From assembly GCA_002375765.1 (NCBI GenBank), contig DFMV01000035.1:1-61460 (forward strand): 61,460 nucleotides of DNA, read 5' to 3'. The notes under the pieces were generated by a model. It saw nothing but the letters and a program-made list of their open reading frames with translations, did no database searches and had not been told where the DNA came from. Source of the DNA: Rhizobiales bacterium UBA3584 (GTDB taxonomy: Bacteria > Pseudomonadota > Alphaproteobacteria > Rhizobiales > Devosiaceae). Of this stretch, positions 27,969 through 37,511 are shown piece by piece (positions within the stretch are counted from its first letter, which is position 1; each line of letters begins with the position of its first letter). The position numbers and the translations under genes are program-made.

Positions 27969-29501
27969 TCACAGCGGAATATTCCCATGCTTCTTGATCG
28001 GCACATGCGCCTGCTTGTGTTTTAGGCTCTCGAACGCCCGCGCCACGCGGCGGCGCGTGTTGTGGGGCATGATGACGTCGTCGATGAAGCCGCGCTCGGC
28101 GGCGACGAAGGGGTTGGCGAACCGATCCTCATATTCCCTGGTCCGCGCCGCGATCTTGTCGGCATCGTCCAGTTCCGAGCGATAGAGAATTTCGGTTGCG
28201 CCCTTGGCGCCCATCACAGCGATTTCCGCGCTCGGCCAGGCGTAATTCACATCGGCGCGGATGTGTTTTGAGCTCATCACGTCATAGGCCCCGCCATAGG
28301 CTTTTCGCGTAATGACAGTCACCTTGGGCACCGTCGCCTCGGCATAGGCGAACAACAGCTTGGCACCGTGCTTGATGATGCCGCCATATTCCTGCGCAAC
28401 GCCGGGCAGAAAGCCCGGCACGTCCACGAAGGTCAGGATGGGAATATCGAAGCTGTCGCAGAAACGGATGAACCGGGCGGCCTTTTTCGATGCATTGATG
28501 TCGAGGCACCCCGCAAGCACCATGGGCTGATTGGCGACCACCCCGACGCTCTGTCCGTTGAGCCGAATGAAGCCGATCAGGATATTGCCAGCATGATCCT
28601 TCTGGAGTTCGAGGAACTCGCCTTCGTCCGCCACCTTCTCGATCACTTCGCGCATATCATAGGGCATATTGGCGTTGGCCGGGATCAGGGTATCAAGGCT
28701 GTCCTCGCGCCGGTCGATCTGGTCGTTCGTCGCAACCCGTGGCGCTTTTTCGCGCGCCGAGAGCGGCAGAAAATCGAACAGTCGCCGCACTTCGAGCAGC
28801 GTTTCGATATCGTTTTCGAACGCCGCATCGGCCACCGAAGAAATCTTGGTGTGGGTCGACGCTCCGCCCAGTTCCTCATGGGTCACGCTTTCATTGGTCA
28901 CCGTCTTGACCACGTCCGGTCCGGTCACGAACATGTAGCTCGTGTCTTTTACCATGTAGATGAAATCGGTCATGGCGGGAGAATAGACCGCCCCGCCTGC
29001 GCACGGCCCCATAATGACCGATATCTGAGGCACTGCGCCCGAAGCCTGCACATTGCGCCAGAAGACTTCCGCATAACCACCGAGCGAAGCCACGCCCTCC
29101 TGGATGCGCGCGCCGCCGGAATCGTTGAGCCCGATCACCGGCGCACCATTCTGAACGGCGAGATCCATGATCTTGCAGATCTTCTGGGCATGGGTTTCCG
29201 ATAGCGAACCGCCAAACACCGTAAAATCCTGGGAAAACACGTAGGTCAGCCGTCCGTTGATCGTGCCCCAGCCCGTCACAACGCCGTCACCGGGGATGAT
29301 CTGCTCGGCCATCCCGAAATCGCGGGTGCGGTGGGTGACGAACATGTCGTATTCTTCAAAGCTGCCCGGATCGAGCAGCACGTCGAGCCGCTCGCGGGCC
29401 GTCAGCTTGCCCTTGGAATGCTGAGCCTCAATGCGCCGGGCACCCCCGCCCTGCCGCGCATGTTCACGCTTTTCCTCGAGCGCATCGATAACATCCTGCA
29501 T
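27969..29501 (-). CDS. pccB: Propionyl-CoA carboxylase beta subunit
   Basis: A 510-residue carboxyltransferase. [21 protein letters not shown], the [15 protein letters not shown] and [21 protein letters not shown] (in part) loops, and [20 protein letters not shown] mark the CoA and biotin sites. The ATG 29501 has GGAGG five bases before it; the open frame to 29579 is not supported. First of pccB-pccA-scpA-mce. Confidence 0.96.
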   Translation of the reverse strand: MQDVIDALEEKREHARQGGGARRIEAQHSKGKLTARERLDVLLDPGSFEEYDMFVTHRTRDFGMAEQIIPGDGVVTGWGTINGRLTYVFSQDFTVFGGSLSETHAQKICKIMDLAVQNGAPVIGLNDSGGARIQEGVASLGGYAEVFWRNVQASGAVPQISVIMGPCAGGAVYSPAMTDFIYMVKDTSYMFVTGPDVVKTVTNESVTHEELGGASTHTKISSVADAAFENDIETLLEVRRLFDFLPLSAREKAPRVATNDQIDRREDSLDTLIPANANMPYDMREVIEKVADEGEFLELQKDHAGNILIGFIRLNGQSVGVVANQPMVLAGCLDINASKKAARFIRFCDSFDIPILTFVDVPGFLPGVAQEYGGIIKHGAKLLFAYAEATVPKVTVITRKAYGGAYDVMSSKHIRADVNYAWPSAEIAVMGAKGATEILYRSELDDADKIAARTREYEDRFANPFVAAERGFIDDVIMPHNTRRRVARAFESLKHKQAHVPIKKHGNIPL

Positions 29502-29615
29502 CAAGTCCTCCGGCAAATACCCCGATACCCTATAGCGATTTGGCAAAATTTCGAGAAACTTTCGCGGCCCATTTCGCAACCCGCAAAGTTTTATCTTGCC
29601 AACACTTAAGGCAAT

Positions 29616-30605
29616 TTACCCCTTGGGCGACACGATCACCCGCCCTCTAACCTTGCCGGCCAGAATGTCTTTGGAAGCCGCGGGCAGGTCCTCAAGGCCC
29701 ACTTCGCGCACCATCCGTTCGTAAACGCCGAAACCGAACAGCGTCGAAAGCCTGTCCCATGCCGCCATGCGCGCTTCGAAGCGCTGCATGACACTGTCGA
29801 TCCCGGCCAGCGTCACACCACGCAGAATGAACGGAATGACGCTCCCATCCCACGCATCGCCTGCCGCCAGCCCGACCGCTGCAACGCAGCCGCCCGTGTG
29901 AATTTGCTTGAGCATCTCGCCCAGTGGCGCTCCGCCCACACTGTCGACCGCGCCGATCCAGCGTGTCGCGAGCAGCTTTTTGGAACTCGGCGCAAGAACG
30001 TCGCGACCGACCACTTCGGTAGCCCCAAGGGCCCGCAGATCGTCGGTCAGGTCTTTCCGTCCGGTCATGGCGTGAACTTTGTAGCCAAGTCGCGCCAGCA
30101 GCAGCACCGCCATCGACCCCACGCCGCCGCCGGCTCCAGTCACCAGAATGTCGCCATCGCCGGGCTTTATTCCTTCTGATTTGAGCCTGTTGACCGCCAG
30201 CATCGCCGTTAGCCCGGCCGTGCCCAGCACCAGTGCATCGCGCGTTGAAATTTCCTTGGGCAAGGGCACCAGCCAATCGGCATTCACCCGCGCGCGGGTC
30301 GCAAATCCACCCCAGTGCCATTCCCCGACACGCCATCCGGTCAAGACCACTGCCTGCCCAGGGTGATAGCGCTCATCGGTGCTCTCGATCACCCGTCCGG
30401 CAAAATCGACGCCCCCGATATGGGGGTATTCGCGAACGAGACCGCCGATTCCCGAAAGCGCCATGCCGTCCTTGTAATTGAATCCCGCCCAGTCGATGCC
30501 CACCAGAACATTGCCCTGAGGCAGCCTTGCCTCGTCCAACTCGGCAATCCGCGATGCGATCTTGCCGTCCTCTCCCTTCTCGGTCACCAGTGCTCTAAAA
30601 CTCAT
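29616..30605 (-). CDS. acuI: Acrylyl-CoA reductase, AcuI/YhdH family (MDR)
   Basis: A 329-residue medium-chain reductase lacking structural zinc. MSFRALVTEKG is the usual AcuI/YhdH start; GIDWAGFNYKDGMAL, GGVDFAGRV, then the Rossmann motif VTGAGGGVGSMAVLLLARLG and the final RGRVIVSPKG. It reduces acryloyl-CoA (from acrylate, DMSP or 3-hydroxypropionate) to propionyl-CoA with NADPH. It is immediately upstream of the propionyl-CoA carboxylase genes. ATG 30605 follows GGGAGGTGGCGCC. Confidence 0.9.
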   Translation of the reverse strand: MSFRALVTEKGEDGKIASRIAELDEARLPQGNVLVGIDWAGFNYKDGMALSGIGGLVREYPHIGGVDFAGRVIESTDERYHPGQAVVLTGWRVGEWHWGGFATRARVNADWLVPLPKEISTRDALVLGTAGLTAMLAVNRLKSEGIKPGDGDILVTGAGGGVGSMAVLLLARLGYKVHAMTGRKDLTDDLRALGATEVVGRDVLAPSSKKLLATRWIGAVDSVGGAPLGEMLKQIHTGGCVAAVGLAAGDAWDGSVIPFILRGVTLAGIDSVMQRFEARMAAWDRLSTLFGFGVYERMVREVGLEDLPAASKDILAGKVRGRVIVSPKG

Positions 30606-30615
30606 GGCGCCACCT

Positions 30616-30645
30616 CCCGGCATTATCTCACAGTGATTTGCCGGG
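30616..30645 (-). promoter_or_regulatory. Nested hairpin overlapping the acuI ribosome binding site
   Basis: CCCGGCA (30616-30622) pairs with TGCCGGG (30639-30645), and TCAC (30628-30631) with GTGA (30633-30636) inside. On the minus strand the stem takes in the GGG of the acuI ribosome binding site. It may control translation or end the upstream transcript. Confidence 0.35.
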
Positions 30646-30676
30646 CGCGTCCAGTCGCAATCGGGGCCGCGCGTGA

Positions 30677-32434
30677 TCAGAAGGGATGGGCCAGCCGGTC
30701 GAGTGGTACACCTGCGCTGATGATCCCGCTCGAAATCGTGCGCAACAGGTCCGGGTCGAGCACATGCTGCCGGAGCGCCGGCATAATGCCCAGCCGCCGG
30801 AAGCGCTGACTGGCCAGAAGCCTGGGCAAGTAAGCGTTGATGATGTCCGCGTCCCGCAACTGTCCCCCCGCCGCAACCATGACGGCCGTTCCCAAATCGG
30901 GAACCGCCGAAACCATGCGCTCGCCAACAGCCGCTGCGTAGGCGTAGTCGCCCCCACGCATGGCCCATAGTGTGGGGACGATCGAGTAGAAATCGGGTGG
31001 GTTGACCTCAACGGACAGAGCTCGCTGCGACAGGGCACGCGCCGCCTGCCAATTGCCGTTTAGACTTTCAACATAGGCATAGTCCGCCAGCACATCGACC
31101 ATGGCGGGGTTGAGCTGCATCGCCGTGTTGTAGTCGTTACGCGCTCCCTCTACGTCGCCCGCAAGATAGGCGACATAGGCCCGAAGCGCCCAGATGAACC
31201 CATTTGTCGAGTCCATGTCGATTGCCTGTTGAGCAAGTTCGCGCGCCCGCTGCACAAGCGCGGAGCCCTCGGCAGTATCGGTACCCGTCCGCCACCCGCG
31301 GTCCGCCGTCAGCAACGCCAGAATGGCCGCGCCCTCCGATATGCCTTCGGTCATTGCCCGACGGGCGCACCGCTCAAGTGCTGAAACATTGAAACCGGTT
31401 CGCTGCTCGCGAAACATCGAGTAGGCGACAAGGCACGGATAGGGTTCCAGCACCAGATCGTCTTCCGCCATGCGGGCCGCAATCCAGCTTCGCGCCGATT
31501 TGTGCAGCGGGCCGCGCGGGCTGCCAAGCCTGAGCGAAAACTCTTCCGAAACATCCTGCAAATTCATATCGGGAGCCCCATCGTCCAGGGGCACCTCCAC
31601 TTCAAAAGTGGCAACAACCGAGCGCGACGGGACGTTCTGCAACAGAATTGAATAGAGAATGCCGCCTGGCGATCGACGGGCCACGCCCGAAAGCACGTAG
31701 ACCCCGCCATTTCCCCGCTCCACCTCGCCGGGGTCAGCTTGGGGCCCGCCATAGCGCGCCGAAAGATCGGAGAACTGGTTTATGTCAGTGACAAGTTCAA
31801 GCGCCAGCCCGGCAACGAGCGGCGTACTGCGCTGGTCATCGGTCAGGTTTTCGAAATCCTCGACGAAGACCAGTGGCATGGTCGGCTGAACAACGCCGGG
31901 CCGCGACGAGGTGCGCTGACCGAGCTCGGGCCAGAAATAGAGAGAGGCAAGGAGCAAAAGAGCCGCGGCGGCGCCCGCCACCCATATTGATCGCGATGGC
32001 GCTTGCGGCGGTCGGGAAACAGCTCCATCCCTGGCGATATCGGATTGCTCCCCCCCGTCGCTACCGATGACCGCGGCGCCCTCGCGCGGAACGAATTGGG
32101 GAACATAACGGCCAACCGGCAGGACGATCCGTGTGGGTGCCGTGCCCAGTCCGGAACTGTCGAATTCTTCGATCAGGCCGCGCAACCGGCGTGCCTGGAC
32201 CCGCACGATTGGGTCCGATTGTGGATCGAAATTTTCATCTCGCCCGAAGACATCCACGGCAATGGAATAGGCTTTTACCGAATCTGATTGCCCCGCGAGG
32301 GCGGCGTCCACGATATAGGTGAGGAACGCAGAGAGCCTTGGAGAGCGCGCCATGGGCGGCCATGCCAGAAGCTCGTCGAGCGCTTGGCGAATGGCTGCCT
32401 GCTCGTCTTCTGCGTATACCCTCCCCTCAGGCAT
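30677..32434 (-). CDS. Membrane-anchored regulator-like protein with TPR-type C-terminus
   Basis: A 585-residue protein. N-terminal cytosolic region has the segment RSPRLSAFLTYIVDAALAG, then KAYSIAVDVFGRDENFDPQSDPIVRVQARRLR (in part), typical of a Hyphomicrobiales family often annotated as cyclase/TPR proteins; one membrane helix spans residues ~150-168 (IWVAGAAAALLLLASLYFW); the outside part resembles a TolB-like domain followed by TPRs (ARELAQQAIDMDSTNGFIWALRAYVAYLAGD). No cyclase catalytic domain is seen. Probably a membrane sensor or assembly protein; divergent from a receiver gene. Confidence 0.7.
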   Translation of the reverse strand: MPEGRVYAEDEQAAIRQALDELLAWPPMARSPRLSAFLTYIVDAALAGQSDSVKAYSIAVDVFGRDENFDPQSDPIVRVQARRLRGLIEEFDSSGLGTAPTRIVLPVGRYVPQFVPREGAAVIGSDGGEQSDIARDGAVSRPPQAPSRSIWVAGAAAALLLLASLYFWPELGQRTSSRPGVVQPTMPLVFVEDFENLTDDQRSTPLVAGLALELVTDINQFSDLSARYGGPQADPGEVERGNGGVYVLSGVARRSPGGILYSILLQNVPSRSVVATFEVEVPLDDGAPDMNLQDVSEEFSLRLGSPRGPLHKSARSWIAARMAEDDLVLEPYPCLVAYSMFREQRTGFNVSALERCARRAMTEGISEGAAILALLTADRGWRTGTDTAEGSALVQRARELAQQAIDMDSTNGFIWALRAYVAYLAGDVEGARNDYNTAMQLNPAMVDVLADYAYVESLNGNWQAARALSQRALSVEVNPPDFYSIVPTLWAMRGGDYAYAAAVGERMVSAVPDLGTAVMVAAGGQLRDADIINAYLPRLLASQRFRRLGIMPALRQHVLDPDLLRTISSGIISAGVPLDRLAHPF

Positions 32435-32713
32435 GCGCTCCTCCTTTGGGCAACACTAGACTTGCGCGTTTTACATGTAAATCGGCAATCCTTTTACCGT
32501 CTGTTACGGGCGATAACCTTTCGGTCGCGCGAAGAATTGAGCATATGCCCCTCATCGCAGCCACCATGTGTCGCTTTTTGAACGCTTGGCAGCGCGATTG
32601 GACGACGTTTCTTGGCGGAGAGACGCCGGTTTTTTCGATCGACGTATTATTTTGAAGCCGGCCAGAACGCATTTGCGACTGGCCGTTTCGCTTTGATTTT
32701 CTGGTTGAGGCCA

Positions 32714-33163
32714 ATGACGAGCAATGCAGCGCTCGAGCCGTTTTTCGTGCTCGTTGATGATCATATCCATTCCGCGCGCCTGATGCGCAGGGCAATGCAG
32801 ATGAATGCTTCACCTGCGCGCGTCGTCTGGATTGGCAATGCCGGCCGGGCCGAGCGTACGCTGACCCGCCTTCTGCGCGGTCCTGCGGCGCAGCGGCCCA
32901 ACATGGTGATCGTGGACCTCAAGTCGCACAGTGGCGCATCGGCGGCGTTCATTTCCCGGATCGGGAACCTCGCTGCTTCCGCGAACGTTCCGGTCGCAGC
33001 CATTACAGGCACTGGAGCCGACGAAAGTCGCCAGGTGCTCCTCAAAAGCGGTGCCGACGCTGTGTTCGCCCGCCATCACGATCTGACCGCCTATCGGGCG
33101 GAGATGGTGAAAATAATAGATTTCTGGGTGCGGGAAACCGTGACCTGGCCCATTCGGGCGTAG
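32714..33163 (+). CDS. Single-domain response-regulator receiver-like protein
   Basis: A 149-residue protein with the receiver signature: acidic pair D15-D16 (FFVLVDDHIHS), phospho-acceptor D68 in NMVIVDLKSH, T98 in VAAITGTG and K111 in LLKSGADAVFAR. No output domain, so it would work as a stand-alone receiver. No kinase is nearby. ATG 32714 was chosen; the open frame begins at 32612 but the extra residues have no receiver character. Divergent from the TPR regulator. Confidence 0.7.
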   Translation: MTSNAALEPFFVLVDDHIHSARLMRRAMQMNASPARVVWIGNAGRAERTLTRLLRGPAAQRPNMVIVDLKSHSGASAAFISRIGNLAASANVPVAAITGTGADESRQVLLKSGADAVFARHHDLTAYRAEMVKIIDFWVRETVTWPIRA

Positions 33164-33645
33164 CCACCGCGTCCCCGGCTACGTTCGATAGGGAGGAATG
33201 TACTCCTTAATGCGTCCCCCAAGGAACGTGTTTGCATTCATTCCTCCCGCCTTTTCCGGCCTCTGGCCAAAAGCGTTCATCGCGGCTTGTCCCTCCCTCG
33301 CCGCGATTGAGAAGACCGGCGGACCTGCGTCCTCGTTTCGCCGGCCTTCACGGGGAGAGGGGCATGCTTAAGTCTGCCGGCCGGCACTTGCCGCACCTCT
33401 CCCCACCTTTTCCACCACCCTCTCGCACCCCCAATAGCCTTTTTTGCAGGGCTAACCGGTTGTTTTAGAAGGGATTGGCAACGCTCGAACCGGCACAGCT
33501 CTGCCTGTTTTGTTTCAATCTGTTAACAAAGACTTGCCAGACGGTTTCGTCTCAAGCATTCTCCCCTCTTGTATGCGGCGTTAACTTTCCGGAAAGTTCT
33601 GCGGATTGGTCCGCGCCTTTTCCGGACATGTGCGGGGAGGCCACC
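33164..33645. other. Gene-free stretch with three stem-loops
   Basis: 480 bases without a convincing protein. Inverted repeats: GGGAGGAATG (33191-33200) with CATTCCTCCC (33239-33248), with TCCTT/AAGGA nested inside; CCGGCG (33316-33321) with CGCCGG (33339-33344); GGGGAGAGG (33352-33360) with CCTCTCCCC (33396-33404). Candidate structured RNA; nothing recognised. Confidence 0.4.
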
Positions 33646-33843
33646 ATGATGACCACGCCACGCCTCGTCAGTCTGACCGCGCTTGCGGCCAGCCTGTTCA
33701 TCGTCATCTTGACGATTACTCAAGCCAATGGATTGACGGCAACGCCCGGGATGGACGTTGCAAATGCTGCCTGCATCGAAACAGGTGTTTCGTCCGATTG
33801 CCCGGTATCGGGATCACTCGTTCAGGCCGTTGTCCATCGCTGA
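33646..33843 (+). CDS. Small secreted or membrane-anchored peptide
   Basis: A 65-residue frame with a clear signal/anchor (MMTTPRLVSLTALAASLFIV, continuing ILTITQANG) and a short exported tail with two cysteines (CIETGVSSDCPVSG), which could form a disulfide. GGGGAGG at 33634-33640 is a strong ribosome binding site five bases before the ATG. No family known. A 7-bp stem (CCTGGCC/GGCCAGG, 33855-33879) follows the stop. Confidence 0.6.
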   Translation: MMTTPRLVSLTALAASLFIVILTITQANGLTATPGMDVANAACIETGVSSDCPVSGSLVQAVVHR

Positions 33844-34086
33844 CAAGATTACGCCCTGGCCGGGGCATCCCTGGCCAGGCACCCAGCTTCACTTGTGACA
33901 TGTTGCGCTCGGCGACTAGCCGGTATGCGTTGCTGGCTGTTGCGTCGACGCACAACCTCGGCAAGGCTTGTATCCGTCCGATCACGGGATCGATGCTTCG
34001 ATACAAATTCCCAGTGACCCGGAACCCTTTGCCCGCTGAGGCATTGAATTGATGGAGCGAACCGTAACAACCAAGCCCCGGAGATT

Positions 34087-34893
34087 ATGCAAAACCCGGT
34101 TTCCGCTATCCTGTCCGCCAATTCGGGCCCGGTAGCGATATTCACCGATTTCGACGGCACCCTCGTTGAGATCGCCTCACACCCGGACGCAATCATCGTT
34201 CCCGATGACCTGCCTGCCCGGCTCCGTTCCCTGTATTCCGCGCTCGACGGTGCTCTTGCCGTTGTTACAGGCCGGACCATCAAAACGATCGACGGTTTCC
34301 TTCCTGCCCAGGAGTTCTCGGTTTCCGGCAGCCATGGCGCCGAATACCGCCATGAAGGAAAACTGCACGGTCCCCCACCCAACCTCGTTTCCGCTGCGCA
34401 TATCCTCACCAGCCGCGTTTCCGATACATTGGACGGGCAGGAAGGCATCCTCATTGAACCCAAGCCCACCGGCGTTGCCGTCCACTATCGCTCGGCCCCG
34501 GAAAAAGGCGCCATGGCCAGCGCGGCGCTCGCCCGCGCCCTTCAAGGCCATCCCGATTTCCACGCGATAGCCGGAAAAATGGTCGTTGAAGCGCGCCCCC
34601 TGTCGGCCAACAAGGGAGCTGCGCTTGAACACTTGATGCAGGTTAAGCCCTTTGCAGGCCGGACGCCGGTTTTCATCGGTGACGACGTCACCGACGAGGA
34701 CGGTTTCGCGGCCGCCGAGCGCCTTGGCGGGTTCGGTGTCAGGATCGGCGAGCCGGCCGAGACCCGCGCCCGGTTCGTCCTGCCCGACATCGCTTCGCTC
34801 CTGAGCTATTTCGATGCCCTGATCGAGAGGGAACCAAACGCCGCCGCATCCGATTTTGCGGATCAAAGACTCCAGGAAAGCAGGATCAGATGA
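34087..34893 (+). CDS. otsB: Trehalose-6-phosphate phosphatase
   Basis: A 268-residue HAD phosphatase releasing trehalose. Motif I AIFTDFDGTLVE at residues 17-28, motif II AVVTGRTI, the GSHGAEYR cap entry, and PVFIGDDVTDEDGF as motif IV. Its stop overlaps the otsA ATG (ATGA), so the two are coupled. GGAG lies 4 bases before the start. Confidence 0.96.
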   Translation: MQNPVSAILSANSGPVAIFTDFDGTLVEIASHPDAIIVPDDLPARLRSLYSALDGALAVVTGRTIKTIDGFLPAQEFSVSGSHGAEYRHEGKLHGPPPNLVSAAHILTSRVSDTLDGQEGILIEPKPTGVAVHYRSAPEKGAMASAALARALQGHPDFHAIAGKMVVEARPLSANKGAALEHLMQVKPFAGRTPVFIGDDVTDEDGFAAAERLGGFGVRIGEPAETRARFVLPDIASLLSYFDALIEREPNAAASDFADQRLQESRIR

Positions 34894-36419
34894 GCCGCCT
34901 CATTGTTGTTTCAAATCGAATTCCCGGAAAAGCCCCAGCAGCGGGCGGTCTTGCCGTCGCGCTGAAAAAAACACTCTCGGCGAGAGATGGTTTCTGGTTT
35001 GGATGGTCCGGAGCGTTCGCCGAAACCCCCAGCCGGGACGCCAAGTTCGAGACCATCGACGGGCTGCAGATCGGCTCGATCGATCTGACAAAATCCGATC
35101 ACCAGAGCTATTACGCCGGGTTTTCCAATTCGATCCTCTGGCCGGCCTTCCATCTGCGGCTTGACCTCACCGATATCCACTCGCACTGGTACGAAGGCTA
35201 TCGCCGGGTCAATGTTCAGTTTGCCGAGGCCATCGCAAAGCACATCCAGCCCGACGACATCATCTGGGTGCACGATTATCATCTGATCCCGCTGGCCACC
35301 GAGCTGCGCCGGCGCAATATCCGCAACAAGATCGGGTTCTATCTCCACATCCCGTTCCCCACGCCTGATGCGCTCAACGCCATTCCCCACCACGAGGAAT
35401 TGTTGACCGACCTCTTGGCCTACGATCTCGTCGGGTTCCAGGCACAGCGCGACGTCGCCGCCTTCAACGAATTCATTGCCCATGAGGAAATGTACCGTCA
35501 GGCTGGTGGCACACCCTTCGAAATCGAGATGGGAAACACCACCCTTGATGCGTTCCCCATTGGGTCGGACCCCGAAGCTTTTGCCAAACTGGCGGCCAGC
35601 CCCAACGCTCAGAAAATGTACAAACGCGTCGAGCGCTCCATGAATGGCCGCGCCATGATCCTGGGTGTCGACCGGCTCGATTATTCCAAGGGCCTGCCCC
35701 AGCGTGTCCAGGCCTATGAAAAGCTGCTGGAAAACAACGCCAACCTTCGGCGTGCCGTGCACATGATCCAGATCGCCCCACCCTCGCGCGACACGATCAA
35801 GGAATATCAGGTGATCTCTGACGAGCTGGATTCCGCCGTCGGACGATTGACCGGGCGCTTTGCCGAACCTGACTGGTTGCCCATTACCTATGTCAAGCGC
35901 GCCTACTCCCAGGCTTCGCTGGCCGGGCTCTATCGGCTTGCGCGTGTGGGGCTGGTGACACCACTGCGCGATGGCATGAACCTGGTGGCACACGAATATG
36001 TGGCCTCCCAGAACCCGGAAAATCCCGGCGTTCTCGTCCTTTCCCGCTTTGCGGGAGCGGCGGAAATCTTTCACGACGCGCTCATCATCAATCCCTTCGA
36101 TACCGACGAAACCGCAGAGGCCATGCGCCTCGCGATCGCCATGCCGCTCGAAGAGCGCAAGGAGCGCTGGGAAAGCCTGATGAAGGTGGCGCAGACCTAT
36201 GACATCGATAACTGGGCCAACAACTACCTCGCCGCCTTGACCGGCGATACGCAATCGGCCGTCGTTGACGACCAGGACCCCGACGGCGACCGGAACGGTA
36301 AAACCGACCTGCTCCCCCGCTCGGGCACGCTTGGCCGCCCCGCGACAATGTCTCTCGAGCAACGCGCACCACGCCTGTCACTGTTACCGTGGCTGCGCTC
36401 GGTCTTTTCCGGCACATAA
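34890..36419 (+). CDS. otsA: Trehalose-6-phosphate synthase
   Basis: A 509-residue GT20 enzyme joining UDP-glucose and glucose-6-phosphate. Family marks: LIVVSNRIP, the WVHDYHLIPLA loop, NKIGFYLHIPFPTPD, ILGVDRLDYSKGLPQR and the C-terminal RDGMNLVAHEYVASQ. Extra C-terminal ~30 residues are hydrophilic then basic. With otsB it makes the compatible solute trehalose. Confidence 0.96.
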   Translation: MSRLIVVSNRIPGKAPAAGGLAVALKKTLSARDGFWFGWSGAFAETPSRDAKFETIDGLQIGSIDLTKSDHQSYYAGFSNSILWPAFHLRLDLTDIHSHWYEGYRRVNVQFAEAIAKHIQPDDIIWVHDYHLIPLATELRRRNIRNKIGFYLHIPFPTPDALNAIPHHEELLTDLLAYDLVGFQAQRDVAAFNEFIAHEEMYRQAGGTPFEIEMGNTTLDAFPIGSDPEAFAKLAASPNAQKMYKRVERSMNGRAMILGVDRLDYSKGLPQRVQAYEKLLENNANLRRAVHMIQIAPPSRDTIKEYQVISDELDSAVGRLTGRFAEPDWLPITYVKRAYSQASLAGLYRLARVGLVTPLRDGMNLVAHEYVASQNPENPGVLVLSRFAGAAEIFHDALIINPFDTDETAEAMRLAIAMPLEERKERWESLMKVAQTYDIDNWANNYLAALTGDTQSAVVDDQDPDGDRNGKTDLLPRSGTLGRPATMSLEQRAPRLSLLPWLRSVFSGT

Positions 36420-36425
36420 ACACAA

Positions 36426-36457
36426 AAAGGGCGGCTCGAAAGCCGCCCTCTCTTTTT
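36426..36457. terminator. Bidirectional terminator between otsA and the sugar ABC operon
   Basis: GGGCGGCT (36429-36436), loop CGAA, AGCCGCCC (36441-36448), flanked by A5 before and TCTCTTTTTG after. It can end both the otsBA transcript and the converging ABC operon. Confidence 0.85.
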
Positions 36458-36479
36458 GCACGACGGGAGGAAGTGCAGA

Positions 36480-37430
36480 TCAGAACGTCGAATCCGGGAA
36501 ATAGTAGTCCTCGGCGTTCTCAGGCGTAATCAGCGGCGCGCCCAGAATATATTCGCCCGAAACCGGACCGTTCGAGGTGAAGTGGTTGACGGTCACATCC
36601 ATGGCCGTCGCGATCATCGCGGGCGGATAGAGAACGTCGACCGGAACCAGTTCCGAGCCCTCCATCACCATCTGGATGATTTCCTTCATGCCGGCACCGC
36701 CGACGATGAACAATTCGTCCTCGCGGCCCGCCTGGCGCACAGCCTCGATAACGCCGAGCGCGATATCGTCGTCCTGGGCCCAGACCCCATCGATGTCCGG
36801 GAAGCGCGACAGGAAGTCCTGCATCACCTCGAACCCGTCATCGCGGTTCCAGTTTGCGTACTGATTGTCCAGAACATTGATGCCCGAGCCTTCGATGGTT
36901 TCCATGAAAGCGTTGAAGCGTTCGTCATCGATAACCGTCGGAATGCCGCGCAGGATGACGATGTTGTCGCCCTCGCCGAGCCGCGAAAGGAAGTATTCGC
37001 CCGAAACCGTTCCCAGCGCGGTGTTGTTGCCCGCGACGTAAACGTCCTCGATGCCTTCCTGGGACAACCCGCGGTCGACGACCGTTACAAAGACGCCCGA
37101 TTCCTTGACCATGCGCACCGGATCAGTGAGCGGCTCGGATTCGAACGGCAGCACGACCAGCGCGTCGATCTGGTGGATCGAAATCAGATCCTCGAGATCG
37201 TTGGCCTGCTGTGCCGGACCGTCTGCGGCAATCAGGATGATGTCGATATCGGGATTGGCTTCCTCGATCCGGTTCATAGCCTGTTCGGCGTGCCAGTTAA
37301 GCCCGCCCGCCCAGCCATGGGTAGCCGCCGGAATGGAAACGCCAATCTTGATTTCCTGTGCCGCTATGGCGGTCACGCCCAGCGCAACGCTGCACAGGGC
37401 AGCGCCGGCGATGAGTTTGAGTGTTCGCAT
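36480..37430 (-). CDS. Sugar ABC transporter periplasmic binding protein (RbsB-like)
   Basis: A 316-residue cluster-B substrate-binding protein. A signal peptide (MRTLKLIAGAALCSVALGVT) leads, then EIKIGVSIPAATHGWAGGL and the hinge and ligand segments LPFESEPLTD, YVAGNNTALG and WAQDDDIALG. Probably binds a pentose or related sugar/polyol. Third gene of the operon, 81 bases after the permease gene; the gap has a GC-rich stem-forming sequence, often seen where the binding protein is made in excess. Confidence 0.92.
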   Translation of the reverse strand: MRTLKLIAGAALCSVALGVTAIAAQEIKIGVSIPAATHGWAGGLNWHAEQAMNRIEEANPDIDIILIAADGPAQQANDLEDLISIHQIDALVVLPFESEPLTDPVRMVKESGVFVTVVDRGLSQEGIEDVYVAGNNTALGTVSGEYFLSRLGEGDNIVILRGIPTVIDDERFNAFMETIEGSGINVLDNQYANWNRDDGFEVMQDFLSRFPDIDGVWAQDDDIALGVIEAVRQAGREDELFIVGGAGMKEIIQMVMEGSELVPVDVLYPPAMIATAMDVTVNHFTSNGPVSGEYILGAPLITPENAEDYYFPDSTF

Positions 37431-37511
37431 GATAGTCCTCCTTGGTTGTGTTGCGCGCCTCTCCTCAAGGCACTGCCCCCGCCGGCATTTGTTTTGGCGC
37501 CGGTTGGAATT

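Noticed and set aside
33855..33879. CCTGGCC/GGCCAGG stem after the small secreted peptide gene
   Set aside because: Loop of 11 bases and no T-tract; mentioned only with the gene.
33480..34090. tRNA-like fragments
   Set aside because: No cloverleaf could be drawn; no acceptor stem with TTC-loop spacing.
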